Source: PALSA-1006 sp964571195 (GTDB taxonomy: Bacteria > Pseudomonadota > Gammaproteobacteria > Burkholderiales > Gallionellaceae). From it: a stretch of 64,000 nucleotides of DNA. A program made the position numbers and the translations under genes. The stretch lies in the NCBI GenBank assembly GCA_964571195.1, contig CAZNAD010000001.1, forward strand, positions 124,001 to 188,000. Reading direction: 5' to 3'. This document shows, piece by piece, positions 52,251-61,171 of this stretch (positions are counted from its first letter, which is position 1; each line of letters opens with the position of its first letter). The notes beneath the pieces are model-generated. The model made no database searches, was not told the DNA's origin, and was given only the letters and a program-made list of their open reading frames with translations.

Positions 52251-53795
52251 ATGACGCTAGCGCCGCAGACACCGCATCAATCACTCTGGCACAACGAGCA
52301 CCGCAGGTTCCTGTTGCTGCTGGGTGCCGTGATTCTGTTTCGCGTGGTGCTGGCGCTGCTGCTTCCGATCACGGGGGACGAGGCGTATTTTGTGGTGTGG
52401 GCGAAACACCTTGCCGGAGGGTATTACGACCATCCCCCCGCCGTCTCATGGTTGATCGCACCGTTCTGGAACCTGTTTGGCAACAACGCACTGGCCGTGC
52501 GTTTGTCGTCTATCGCATTGGTTCCCATCACCATGATACTGGCCTATGACCTGATGTTGCGCCTCGGGCTGGATGAGCGGCGCGCTTACACCACCACGCT
52601 GATCTTCGCGTTGCAACCCCTGTTGTGGCTGTCCTTCCTGATCACGACGGACACGCCGCTCTACTTGTCGAGCATCTTCTTCGTGTATTTCGTGGTGCGT
52701 TATATCCACACGCCCGGTCGGATGTTGATGTTCGGTGCCGTGGTGGCCATGATGGTAGCGGTGCAGTCGAAATATTTTTTCGTGTTCTTGTGTCTGTCCT
52801 ATTTTGTGGTCACGGTGCTGGTCAATAAACGGCAGGTGTGGCAATTGTTCGCCGCAGTGACTGCGGGCGCTTTGGTCTCCGGCGGGATACATCTGTGGTG
52901 GAACGCGGAGCATTGTTACCCCACTATCCTGTTCAATTTTATCAATCGCCAGCAGGTGAATGACCATTGGCCGGACACCATGATCAGCTTCTGGCTGATG
53001 TTCCTGTGGATCGCCATCCCCTTGTTGCATCGTTCGACGCTTTCCGTATTTCGTGCATCAGATTCAGCAACACCACAGGTGAAAATGGCGAGCCGGACTT
53101 TGCTGATGTTCTGGCTACTTCCGTTCGCGGCGTTCCTGCTCATCGCCATCGGCAGGCTGGTCGGGCTGCACTACATCGTGCCGCTCGTGTTGTGTTTCTT
53201 CCTGTGGCTGGGGGTGTTCGCTTCGGATAAAGTGCTGGGTAGCGTGCTCAAGCTGAGCATCTGGTCATCCGCTGTACATCTCGTGTGTATCGTCGCGCTC
53301 ATCTTGCTGCCATCGGCTTTTTGGGAATCCAACCGCTTTTATCGCGACGTGGTCACACATTCCAAGACCGCCGAAATATTAAAAGAATTCGATCAGGGTG
53401 CGACCGTGGTCGGCGCGGTCAACTATTCCATTGCTACGGTGCTGGAATTTCATGATAAGAGGCAGCGGCATTGGTCAGTTTGGGGTGGCGGCAGTTTTCA
53501 GGCTCGTCAGGATGACTTCATCACCGATTGGACCGAGTATCGGGGGCGCGATTTCCAGGTGTTCAGTTACGAGCCGATGGTTCAGCACAGCTTCGCGCGA
53601 TATTTCGCCGCATCGAGCGAGCATCCGTTCCAGGTCGGCGGGGTGACCTTCTATCGCTGGCAGGGGCAGGGGTTCAACTATGAGTTGTACCGTACAGAAG
53701 TGTTGCTGCCCAATCTTTCCAGATATTATCGGCGTCCTGCCTGGCTGAAGTCGCTGGCGTGTCCGCTGGAAACCCGCTACCAGGCGGCTTTCTGA
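52251..53795 (+). CDS. GT39/PMT-type membrane glycosyltransferase
   Basis: A 514-aa GT-C transferase using a polyprenyl-phosphate sugar donor, with the luminal acidic motif GDEAYFVVWAKHLAGGYYDHPP at ~45-65 and ~12 membrane helices. Family PMT_2/ArnT-like. It heads the lipid-linked-sugar operon and is the natural candidate for using a polyprenyl-P-pentose donor. Start MTLAPQTPHQ at 52251; the frame is open further upstream but no site is visible. Confidence 0.87.
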   Translation: MTLAPQTPHQSLWHNEHRRFLLLLGAVILFRVVLALLLPITGDEAYFVVWAKHLAGGYYDHPPAVSWLIAPFWNLFGNNALAVRLSSIALVPITMILAYDLMLRLGLDERRAYTTTLIFALQPLLWLSFLITTDTPLYLSSIFFVYFVVRYIHTPGRMLMFGAVVAMMVAVQSKYFFVFLCLSYFVVTVLVNKRQVWQLFAAVTAGALVSGGIHLWWNAEHCYPTILFNFINRQQVNDHWPDTMISFWLMFLWIAIPLLHRSTLSVFRASDSATPQVKMASRTLLMFWLLPFAAFLLIAIGRLVGLHYIVPLVLCFFLWLGVFASDKVLGSVLKLSIWSSAVHLVCIVALILLPSAFWESNRFYRDVVTHSKTAEILKEFDQGATVVGAVNYSIATVLEFHDKRQRHWSVWGGGSFQARQDDFITDWTEYRGRDFQVFSYEPMVQHSFARYFAASSEHPFQVGGVTFYRWQGQGFNYELYRTEVLLPNLSRYYRRPAWLKSLACPLETRYQAAF

Positions 53796-53823
53796 GCATG
53801 TGCATGCACGAACGGACAACGGC

Positions 53824-54774
53824 ATGAGATTCAAATCCCTGCTGGTTTACCTCTTTATCCTCATCTTCCTCATCTGGTGTGTGGTCACTTTCCGGCGTGA
53901 CATCGCGCAGATCCGCCTCGATCCGATCTGGCTCGCGTGGGATGCGGTGCTGTTGGCCGGTGTGTTGTCGCTGGGTAATTATTTGTTGCGAGTGTTGCGC
54001 TGGCGCATCTACCTGGCACATCTCGGCCATGTATTACCGACGGGGTTGGCCGGCCTCACCTATGTCGCCGGTTTCGCCTTCACACTTTCGCCGGGCAAGG
54101 TGGGCGAGTTGGCGCGCGGGCATTATTACCAGAAGATGGGTATCCCGCTGTCGCGTACTGCGGCGGCGTTCTTCATCGAGCGCCTGATGGACCTGCTGGC
54201 GATGCTGGCATTGGCTTTCCTCGCGGCCGCGTCGGTGACGATTTACGATACGTTGATCTGGCTGGCGGCAATTGCGCTCCTGGCGCTGTTATTGGTGTTG
54301 GGATCGGCACCGTGGTCGCGTATCGCAGACCGTGTCGAAGATAGCGCATTGCTCTCGGGCGCGCCGAAAAAGGCCGCGCAGGGCCTATTCCGCATGTTGC
54401 AATCGGCCAGGGCCTTGCTCACGCCCGGCATGTTGCTGGCCGGTTTTAGCCTCGGACTGCTGGCTTGGGGGGCGGAAGGCGTCGGGTTGATGGTGCTGGG
54501 CGCGCTCGCGCCGCAAGTGCCCATCGATTGGGCGACTGCCACCGGCATTTATGCGGTGGCGATCATCGTCGGTGCCATCTCCTTCCTGCCCGGTGGCTTG
54601 GGCGGCACGGAAGTTGTTATGATTGCGCTGTTGGCGACACACGGTTATGCCCTGCCGGACGCGATCCTGATGACGCTGGTCTGCCGCTTGCTGACTTTGT
54701 GGCTGGCGGTGATGTTAGGCTGGCTCGCCGTCTTCGTGCTGCGCCGCAACCCGATATTGAAAGAGAGTACATGA
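53824..54774 (+). CDS. Lysylphosphatidylglycerol synthase-type (UPF0104) membrane protein
   Basis: A 316-aa integral membrane protein with eight or so helices, of the LPG-synthase TM region/UPF0104 family: YVAGFAFTLSPGKVGELARGHYYQKMGIPLSRTAAAFFIERLMDLLAM and SFLPGGLGGTEVVM. It lacks the cytosolic synthetase domain, so not lysyl-PG synthase itself; likely a flippase or membrane partner. GGCATG start with a poor site; stop overlaps the HAD-UbiA start by 4 bp. Confidence 0.88.
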   Translation: MRFKSLLVYLFILIFLIWCVVTFRRDIAQIRLDPIWLAWDAVLLAGVLSLGNYLLRVLRWRIYLAHLGHVLPTGLAGLTYVAGFAFTLSPGKVGELARGHYYQKMGIPLSRTAAAFFIERLMDLLAMLALAFLAAASVTIYDTLIWLAAIALLALLLVLGSAPWSRIADRVEDSALLSGAPKKAAQGLFRMLQSARALLTPGMLLAGFSLGLLAWGAEGVGLMVLGALAPQVPIDWATATGIYAVAIIVGAISFLPGGLGGTEVVMIALLATHGYALPDAILMTLVCRLLTLWLAVMLGWLAVFVLRRNPILKEST

Positions 54775-56216
54775 CGCAGCACGCAGATCATTCCGTTCCC
54801 GCATCGAGGCCGTTGTGCGTCGATCTGGACGGCACCCTCATCCACAGTGACCTGTTGCTGGAGAGCTTCATGCTGCTGCTGAAGCGCAATCCGCTGTATC
54901 TGTTGTTGCTGCCGCTCTGGCTGCTGCAAGGCAAAGCGGCGCTCAAGGCCGAGATCGCCCGCCGTGTCGAGCTGGATGCAGCCGCTTTGCCGTATAACCG
55001 CGAGTTTCTGCGCTGGTTGCAGGCGCAACACGAGTCCGGGCGCGAGGTGTGGTTGTGTACCGCATCGAACCAGCGTCTGGCCGAGCGGGTGGCGGCGCAT
55101 CTGGGGCTGTTCGCCGGTGTGCTGGCCAGTTCGGATGAACACAATCTGTCCGGGCGCAACAAAGCGCAGGCACTCGTCGAAAAATTCGGCGCGAAGCATT
55201 TCGATTATTGCGCCAACCATGCCGTCGATCTGGCTATCTGGCGCGTCAGCCAGGGGGCGGTGGTGGTGAACGGCAGCGACAGTCTGGTGCGGGCGGCAGC
55301 GTCGGTCACCCGGATCGAGGCAGAATTTCCCAAGCGCACCGGGTTGCTGCGCCCGCTGTTGAAAGCCTTGCGTCTGCACCAATGGGCAAAGAACGTGCTG
55401 GTGTTCGTGCCCCTGTTCGCCGCACACCGATGGAGCGAAACGGCTTTGCTGCAAGAGGCGGTGCTGGCGTTCTTCGCGTTCGGGCTGTGTGCTTCTTCGG
55501 TCTATCTGCTCAACGACATGCTCGATCTGGAAGCGGACCGTTACCATCCGCGCAAACGCGAGCGCCCGTTCGCCTCGGGCGAGCTGTCGCTGGTCGCGGG
55601 TTTTGTGCTGGTGCCGCTATTGTTGCTGGCTACAGTGTGGCTAGCGAGTGGTTTGCCGCAGATGTTCTGGCTGGTGCTGGCCGCTTATTACGCGCTGACC
55701 GTGGCGTATTCCTTCGGACTGAAAAGTCTGGTGCTGGTCGATACCATCACGCTGGCCGGCCTGTATACGGTGCGTATCATCGCCGGTGCGGTGGCGGTGA
55801 ACGTGCCGTTGTCGTTCTGGTTGCTGCTGCTTGCCGTGTTCCTGTTCCTCAGTCTGGCACTGGTCAAACGTTATGCCGAACTGGATGCCATGCAGCGCCA
55901 GGGGAAGCTGAAGGCCGCTGGGCGCGGTTACCATGTCGAGGATTTGCCCATCCTGCACAGTCTGGGTACGGCATCCGGTTATCTGTGTGTGCTGGTGCTG
56001 GCGCTCTACATCAATTCACCCATCGTTGCATCGTTATACGGTAATCCCCATGCCATCTGGTTCCTGTGTGTGTTGCTGCTGTATTGGGTGAGTCGCGTCT
56101 GGCTGATCGCCCATCGCGGGCAGATGCATGACGACCCGGTGGTCTTTGCGCTGCGCGACCGCGTCAGCCAGGTGGTCGCCGTGCTCGCCGTATTGACGGT
56201 ACTGGCCGCAGTATGA
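54771..56216 (+). CDS. HAD phosphatase fused to a UbiA-family prenyltransferase
   Basis: A 481-aa fusion. Residues 1-200 are HAD-type (nucleophile D18, D20 in CVDLDGTLIHSD; EVWLCTASNQ). Residues ~205-481 are a UbiA membrane transferase with the catalytic NDMLDLEADRYHPRKRERP (N248 onward) and YSFGLKSLVLVDTITLAGLYTVRIIAG. By family this is decaprenyl-phosphate phosphoribose synthase, here with its 5'-phosphatase fused. It overlaps both neighbours by 4 bp. Confidence 0.9.
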   Translation: MTQHADHSVPASRPLCVDLDGTLIHSDLLLESFMLLLKRNPLYLLLLPLWLLQGKAALKAEIARRVELDAAALPYNREFLRWLQAQHESGREVWLCTASNQRLAERVAAHLGLFAGVLASSDEHNLSGRNKAQALVEKFGAKHFDYCANHAVDLAIWRVSQGAVVVNGSDSLVRAAASVTRIEAEFPKRTGLLRPLLKALRLHQWAKNVLVFVPLFAAHRWSETALLQEAVLAFFAFGLCASSVYLLNDMLDLEADRYHPRKRERPFASGELSLVAGFVLVPLLLLATVWLASGLPQMFWLVLAAYYALTVAYSFGLKSLVLVDTITLAGLYTVRIIAGAVAVNVPLSFWLLLLAVFLFLSLALVKRYAELDAMQRQGKLKAAGRGYHVEDLPILHSLGTASGYLCVLVLALYINSPIVASLYGNPHAIWFLCVLLLYWVSRVWLIAHRGQMHDDPVVFALRDRVSQVVAVLAVLTVLAAV

Positions 56217-57529
56217 CGCTGCCGGTCCAGCGTCTCTCTTCCTGGGGGCGTGTCATGCGCAGCGAGCAGGCGGTCTATCATCCGTCCAGCCGTTTCGATC
56301 CGCTTCCGGCAGAGGCGCGAACTTTCCTGCCCTATGGCAAGGGCCGCAGTTACGGCGACAGCTGTCTCAATCCCGGCGGGGTCGCGATCAAAACCGCTAC
56401 GCTGGACCGTTACATCAGTTTTGATCCCGCCAGCGGTGTGCTGGCTTGTGAAGCCGGAATGTCGTTCGACGAGATCCTGCGCCTCGTGGTACCACAAGGC
56501 TGGTTCCTGCCGGTCACGCCGGGTACCCGTTTCATCACACTGGGCGGTGCCATCGCCAACGATGTACACGGCAAGAACCACCATGTGGCGGGGACGTTCG
56601 GCATGCATGTGCGCCGTTTCGAGCTGTTGCGTTCCGACGGGCAGCGCCTGCTGTGCAGCAGAGAACTCAATCCCGAGATGTTCGCCGCGACGGTGGGCGG
56701 TCTCGGTTTGACCGGACTCATCACCTGGGCCGAGATCCAGTTGCGCCGCATCCACAATCCGTGGATGACGACCGAAACGATACGTTACGGATCGGTCGCC
56801 GAATTCTTCGAGTTGTGCGAGTTGTCCGATCAGGATTACGAATACACCGTGGCATGGGTGGATTGTGTCGGCACGGGGTCCCGTCTGGGACGCGGCTTGT
56901 TCACGCGCGGCAACCACGCACCTGAGGGGACGGCAGATGCCGGTTATGTCGCAAAAGCGCATACCTTCCCGTTCGTGCCGCCGGTCTCGGTGGTCAACGC
57001 CTGGACGCTGCAAGCCTTCAATAGCGTGTATTACCACAAACAACTGCGCCACTCGTCGCGCCAGCTACAGCATTACCAGCCGTTCTTCTATCCGCTGGAC
57101 GGGATGCTGGAATGGAACCGGATGTACGGCCCGCGCGGTTTTTATCAGTACCAGTGTGTGTTGCCCAAGGCGCACGGGCAGGCCGCCATCAGCGAGATGC
57201 TGGATGCCGTGGCGCACAGCGGTATGGGCTCGTTCCTAGCGGTGCTCAAGATGTGCGGCACAATCACTTCGCCGGGGATGTTGTCTTTCCCGCTGCCGGG
57301 TGTGAGTCTGGCACTGGATTTCCCCAATCAGGGAGAGCGTCTGCAGCAGCTGTTCACCCGTCTGGATGATATCGTACGCGCGGCACAAGGCCGTCTCTAT
57401 CCGGCCAAAGACGCCTGTATGCCGGGGGAGTTGTTCCGTGCGGGCTATCCGCAATGGCAACGTTTTGCCGGGTTTGTCGACCCGGGATTCTCGTCGTCGT
57501 TCTGGCGGCGGGTCTTGGAGAAAAAATGA
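56213..57529 (+). CDS. DprE1-like FAD-dependent oxidase
   Basis: A 438-aa FAD oxidoreductase of the VAO family; by context the subunit that oxidises polyprenyl-phosphoryl-ribose at C2. FAD motif LPYGKGRSYGDSCLN and TPGTRFITLGGAIANDVHGKNHH; catalytic-type Lys K399 in YPAKDA. At the place of the mycobacterial benzothiazinone-reactive cysteine there is Ala (A367 in GVSLALDFP). ATGA overlaps both sides. Confidence 0.9.
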   Translation: MTLPVQRLSSWGRVMRSEQAVYHPSSRFDPLPAEARTFLPYGKGRSYGDSCLNPGGVAIKTATLDRYISFDPASGVLACEAGMSFDEILRLVVPQGWFLPVTPGTRFITLGGAIANDVHGKNHHVAGTFGMHVRRFELLRSDGQRLLCSRELNPEMFAATVGGLGLTGLITWAEIQLRRIHNPWMTTETIRYGSVAEFFELCELSDQDYEYTVAWVDCVGTGSRLGRGLFTRGNHAPEGTADAGYVAKAHTFPFVPPVSVVNAWTLQAFNSVYYHKQLRHSSRQLQHYQPFFYPLDGMLEWNRMYGPRGFYQYQCVLPKAHGQAAISEMLDAVAHSGMGSFLAVLKMCGTITSPGMLSFPLPGVSLALDFPNQGERLQQLFTRLDDIVRAAQGRLYPAKDACMPGELFRAGYPQWQRFAGFVDPGFSSSFWRRVLEKK

Positions 57530-58263
57530 AAAAGATACTGATCATCGGGGCCACCTCGGCCATCGCCGAAGCGACTGCACGCCTGTGGGCACAGCGGGGC
57601 GAACAATTGTTTCTGGTCGGGCGCAATGCCGCGCGCCTCGATGCCATCGCCGCAGACCTGCGGGTTCGGGGCAGTTCCAAAGTGCTCACTTACGTCATGG
57701 ATGCCAATGACTACACCGCACATGTACCCATGCTGGATGCGGCGGAGCAGGCGTTGGGCGGGCTGGATACGGTGTTGTTGGCACACGGCACCCTGTCCGA
57801 CCAGCCGGCCTGCCAGCAGTCGGTGGCGTTGACGCTGGACGAGATCAATACCAATGCACTGTCGTCCGTCGCGCTGTTGACACCTATTGCCAACCGCTTC
57901 GAGGCACTCAAGCGCGGGAGCATCGTGGTGATCTCGTCGGTGGCCGGAGACAGGGGACGGCAGAGCAACTATGTCTATGGCAGCGCCAAAGCGCTGGTCA
58001 CGGCGTTCACCTCGGGATTGCGCCAGCGTCTGGCCAAATCGGGTGTGCTCGTGCTGACCGTGAAACCGGGTTTCGTCGATACCCCGATGACGGCAAGTTT
58101 CAAGAAGGGGGCGCTGTGGGCGACTCCGGCGCGTGTGGCGCACGACATCGACCGTGCTTTGTGCAAACGACAGGGCGTGCTTTATACCCCGGCGTTCTGG
58201 TGTTTGATCATGGCGATCATCCGATCCATCCCGGAACGGCTGTTTGCCCAGATCAAGTTGTAG
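57526..58263 (+). CDS. DprE2-like short-chain reductase
   Basis: A 245-aa SDR, the expected ketoreductase giving polyprenyl-phosphoryl-arabinose. Rossmann motif IIGATSAIAEATARLWAQRG; active-site Ser in VVISSVAGDRG and YVYGSAKALV (YxxxK). Overlaps the DprE1-like stop (ATGA). GGAG upstream of ATG 57526. Confidence 0.9.
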   Translation: MKKILIIGATSAIAEATARLWAQRGEQLFLVGRNAARLDAIAADLRVRGSSKVLTYVMDANDYTAHVPMLDAAEQALGGLDTVLLAHGTLSDQPACQQSVALTLDEINTNALSSVALLTPIANRFEALKRGSIVVISSVAGDRGRQSNYVYGSAKALVTAFTSGLRQRLAKSGVLVLTVKPGFVDTPMTASFKKGALWATPARVAHDIDRALCKRQGVLYTPAFWCLIMAIIRSIPERLFAQIKL

Positions 58264-58376
58264 GGATTTCAGGGGCTTGGCGGCGACGGTTGCGCAAGCG
58301 GGGACTTTCATGGATAATCCGCGCCCTCATGCGTGCGTACTCCCTTGCCGCACCGATTATTGATGAAAGAGACAAA

Positions 58377-58595
58377 ATGAAAGCCGACATCCATCCAGCA
58401 TACGCAGAAGTTGCAGTCACTTGCAGCTGCGGTAACAAATTCACCACCCGCTCGACTATGGGCAAGCCTTTGCACATCGAAGTTTGCTCCGAGTGCCACC
58501 CGTTCTACACCGGTACACAGAAGATCGTGGATACGGCAGGCCGCGTCGAGAAGTTCCGTCAAAAGTACAACAAGGGCGCGCAAGCTTCGGCTTAA
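58377..58595 (+). CDS. rpmE: 50S ribosomal protein bL31, zinc-binding form
   Basis: A 72-aa ribosomal protein with CSC..CSEC (C16, C18, C37, C40) zinc motif in VTCSCGNKFTT and EVCSECHPFYTG, the C+ type. The start ATG 58377 gives MKADIHPAYAEV. It ends in a terminator at 58621-58647. The 114-bp gap after the SDR probably has its own promoter. Confidence 0.97.
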   Translation: MKADIHPAYAEVAVTCSCGNKFTTRSTMGKPLHIEVCSECHPFYTGTQKIVDTAGRVEKFRQKYNKGAQASA

Positions 58596-58620
58596 GGTCC
58601 CCGCGTTGCGAACGACAGAA

Positions 58621-58647
58621 AGGCAGCCCGCAGCGGCTGCCTTTTTT
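58621..58647 (+). terminator. Rho-independent terminator after rpmE
   Basis: An 8-bp perfect stem, AGGCAGCC with GGCTGCCT, a 6-nt loop, then a six-T tract. 25 bp after the rpmE stop. Confidence 0.88.
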
Positions 58648-58705
58648 GTTTTCGGCTTGCCCCGCTTTCCTTCATAATAGGCGGCATCAAAGATACTGCA
58701 CCGGC

Positions 58706-60346
58706 ATGTTCACCTACCCTTACCAGAAAGAACAACTCATCACCCCGACCAAGGCCTTGTTCATGGGGATGTTGTGCGCGGTCTGGTTGCTGGTCGGATT
58801 GATCGGGCACGACCCGTGGAAACCGGATGAAGCCTACAGCTTCGGTCTGGTCTATCACATCCTCACCAGCGGCGACTGGCTGGTGCCGATGCTGGCGGGT
58901 GATGTCTTCATCGAGAAACCGCCACTGTATTACTGGACGGCTGCGCTGTTCGCCAAACTCACCGCCTCTTTTCTGCCGCTGCACGATGGCGCACGCTTGG
59001 CCAGCGGCTTCTATATGTGGCTCACCCTGCTGTTCGTCGGCTCGACCGGGCGTGAACTGTTCGGCAAAAGTGCGGGTTGGGCAGCGGCCCTCATCCTCAT
59101 CGGCTGCCTCGGGCTGCTGATCCGCGCCCACTTGCTGGTGACCGACATGGCCCTGCTCACCGGCTGTGCCATGATGATCTACGCTTATGCCCTGAGCATG
59201 CGGCGGCAGATATTGGCAGGCTTCATCCTCGGCACGGGTATGGGCATCGGCTTCATGGCCAAAGGTTTCATCGCACCGGTGTTCTTCCTGTTCATCAGTG
59301 CCGGTTTGTTGTGTTTCCCCGCCTGGCGCACCCGCCCCTTCTTCATCACCTTGGGTGTCGCACTGCTCAGTGCTTTGCCCTGGCTCACCGTCTGGCCGTT
59401 GTTGCTGTATCTGCGCGCGCCGGAACTGTTCGCCCTATGGGCATGGGATCTCAACATCGGACGCTGGGTGGAATATCTGCGGAGCGGGGATTATTCCGAC
59501 ACCTTCTATTACCTGGGCATGTTGCACTGGTTCGCCTGGCCTGCCGCACCGCTGGCCGTATGGGCGACTTGGGAGGCGCGCAAAAAGATCGTCCACGCGA
59601 TGGAGTTCCAGATATTGCTGGTGAGCTTTGTCGTGATGTTGCTCACGTTGAGTCTGGCGGCCAGGATCAATGAATTGGGGGCCTTGCCCATGTTGTTGCC
59701 GCTGTCATTGCTGGCCACGGCAGCATTGTTCACCCTGCGGCGCGGCGCGGCCAACGCACTGGACTGGTTCGGCATCATGACCTTCGCACTGGTCGCCATC
59801 CTGATGTGGTGGGGCTGGACCGGACTGCTGGTGGACAGTCCCGCGCATATCGCGCAACTGCTGCGCGATTACCGCCCCGAGTTTCAACCCATCTTCCAGC
59901 AGAACCCGTTCTACATCGCCGTGTTCGTCACCGTGTTGTGGATGGTGCTGGTGTGGCGTGTCGGGCGCTCCATCCGGCGCTCGGTCATCAACTGGGCAGC
60001 CGGGGTCACGTTATTGTGGATACTGGCGGTGACGCTGTGGATGCCCTGGCTGGATAGCGGCAAGAGTTACCGTGCTATGGTCGAAAGTCTGAAGCAGGCA
60101 ATGCCCCCGAATTATCAGTGTGTCTCCGGTGTGGGAGTGGAAGATGCACCGCGCGCGATGTTGCAATATTTCGGCGGCATCACCGTGCGCGCCAAGCCGA
60201 GAGCAGAATGCGATCTGATATTGGTGCAGGGTACGGGTATGGTGCCGTATAGCGAGTATGCGCGGCATTGGAGCAAGCTGTGGGAAGGTGGCCGCCCCGG
60301 AGATAAGGGAGAGCATTATTGGTTGTATCAGCGGGTGGGGAAGTAG
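58706..60346 (+). CDS. ArnT/GT-C-type membrane glycosyltransferase
   Basis: A 546-aa GT-C transferase of the ArnT kind: PWKPDEAYSFGLVYHILTSGDWLVPMLAGDVFIEKPPLYYWTAAL (acidic donor motif, PPLYYW) and ~12 helices. Likely transfers a sugar from a polyprenyl-phosphate donor to lipid or protein in the periplasm. A second GT-C enzyme of the window; also a candidate user of the polyprenyl-P-pentose. ATG 58706 is the start; its 5' region lies after the rpmE terminator, implying its own promoter. Confidence 0.88.
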   Translation: MFTYPYQKEQLITPTKALFMGMLCAVWLLVGLIGHDPWKPDEAYSFGLVYHILTSGDWLVPMLAGDVFIEKPPLYYWTAALFAKLTASFLPLHDGARLASGFYMWLTLLFVGSTGRELFGKSAGWAAALILIGCLGLLIRAHLLVTDMALLTGCAMMIYAYALSMRRQILAGFILGTGMGIGFMAKGFIAPVFFLFISAGLLCFPAWRTRPFFITLGVALLSALPWLTVWPLLLYLRAPELFALWAWDLNIGRWVEYLRSGDYSDTFYYLGMLHWFAWPAAPLAVWATWEARKKIVHAMEFQILLVSFVVMLLTLSLAARINELGALPMLLPLSLLATAALFTLRRGAANALDWFGIMTFALVAILMWWGWTGLLVDSPAHIAQLLRDYRPEFQPIFQQNPFYIAVFVTVLWMVLVWRVGRSIRRSVINWAAGVTLLWILAVTLWMPWLDSGKSYRAMVESLKQAMPPNYQCVSGVGVEDAPRAMLQYFGGITVRAKPRAECDLILVQGTGMVPYSEYARHWSKLWEGGRPGDKGEHYWLYQRVGK

Positions 60347-60420
60347 GTTTTGTAGGGAACCTGAAACCGTTCGTCCTGTAATCTCGGAATTCAAATTCAA
60401 CTTCGCGGGGTGCGGCCCCG

Positions 60421-60922
60421 CCCGCCGATTACTTTCTTTGTGCGGCCAAAGAAAGTAATCAAAGAAATGCCGCCCCGGTTTGCCGCTGCTTCGCAGTTCC
60501 CTGCGTTGCTCATCTGGTCAGGCGGCTGCGGAACTCGCACGATCCGCTACGCGGCCACGTGCTCAAACAGTCCTCGCCGAAATCCCCTGACCAGCCTGCG
60601 CTACTCGGCGGCGCACAGGGGACAGAAAAGCAAAAAAGCCAAACCCCAAAACCAGCGAGGCGGGCATTGCCCGCCTCGCCAACAATAAAAAGAAAGCGTG
60701 CGCGAATCGCACACAAAATCGGCTTTGACTTTCTTTCCCCTGTGCGCCGCCTCGATAATTCGCAAGCGAGCGGAGGTTTAGGCGAGGACTGTTTGAGCGC
60801 GTAGCGCGAGTTCCGCAGCCCCGCTTGCTTGCGAATTATCGAGGGAACCCACGAAGTGGGCGGCAAACCGGGGGCGATTTCTTTTGGTTACTTTTCTTGG
60901 CAAGACAAGAAAAGTGACTAGC
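60421..60922. repeat. Large imperfect palindromic repeat (~500 bp)
   Basis: Left outer arm (60421-60485) and right outer arm (60857-60922) pair over ~60 bp at roughly 75-80% by eye; the next inner arms (~60527-60630 and 60727-60818) also pair with GCGGAACTCGC and GCTCAAACAGTCCTCGCC blocks. The centre is an 11-bp perfect hairpin, GCGAGGCGGGC-ATT-GCCCGCCTCGC (60655-60679). Each half has its own nested inverted repeat (left TGGTCAGG/CCTGACCA; right CGATAATTCGCAAGC/GCTTGCGAATTATCG). No protein is likely. Such elements recur in proteobacterial genomes but I cannot name the family. Confidence 0.75.
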
Positions 60923-60956
60923 TGTCGGGCTACCCCCGACGGTTTTGAATCCATAC

Positions 60957-60983
60957 GGCGCAATGCCCGTTGGTTATTGCGCC
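60957..60983. repeat. REP-like palindrome
   Basis: Arms GGCGCAAT (60957-60964) and ATTGCGCC (60976-60983), 11-nt loop; it sits directly after the end of the Abi-alpha remnant (stop 60984-60986 on the minus strand) and may act as its terminator. Confidence 0.6.
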
Positions 60984-61102
60984 CTACGCTTGCTGCAAAG
61001 TGCAAGCATCAACAAAACTTTTTCCAAGAAGGGTTGGATTCACCTTTCTATAGAGTTCTCCACCGCCCCATGATTTTTGAATAACAATACATCCAAGCCG
61101 CG
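60984..61102 (-). pseudogene. 3' fragment of the Abi-alpha/DUF4393-like gene
   Basis: On the minus strand this is the tail of the gene cut by the transposon. After the shared target sequence, it continues GCIVIQKSWGGGELYRKVNPTLLGKSFVDACTLQQA and stops at 60984-60986 (TAG). The frame joins exactly to the fragment at 63525-64000 when the element and one 8-bp target copy are removed. It lacks its own start codon and translation signals. Confidence 0.85.
61095..61102. repeat. 8-bp target site duplication, left copy (AAGCCGCG)
   Basis: Identical to 63543-63550, directly abutting the terminal inverted repeats; IS1-family elements typically create 8-9 bp duplications. Confidence 0.92.
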
Positions 61103-61140
61103 GGTAGTGTCTCAGTTTGAAAAACTCTTACCAAAATAGA

Positions 61141-61169
61141 AAAAGCCCAGTAAAACTTACTGGGCTTTT
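61141..61169 (-). terminator. Strong hairpin terminator in the transposon left end
   Basis: A 13-bp perfect stem (AAAAGCCCAGTAA/TTACTGGGCTTTT) with 3-nt loop; it can stop minus-strand transcripts coming from the transposase. Works in both directions. Confidence 0.8.
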
Positions 61170-61171
61170 GA

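Noticed and set aside
60410..60866. Short open frames in the big palindrome
   Set aside because: They are by-products of the repeated arms with no start signals.
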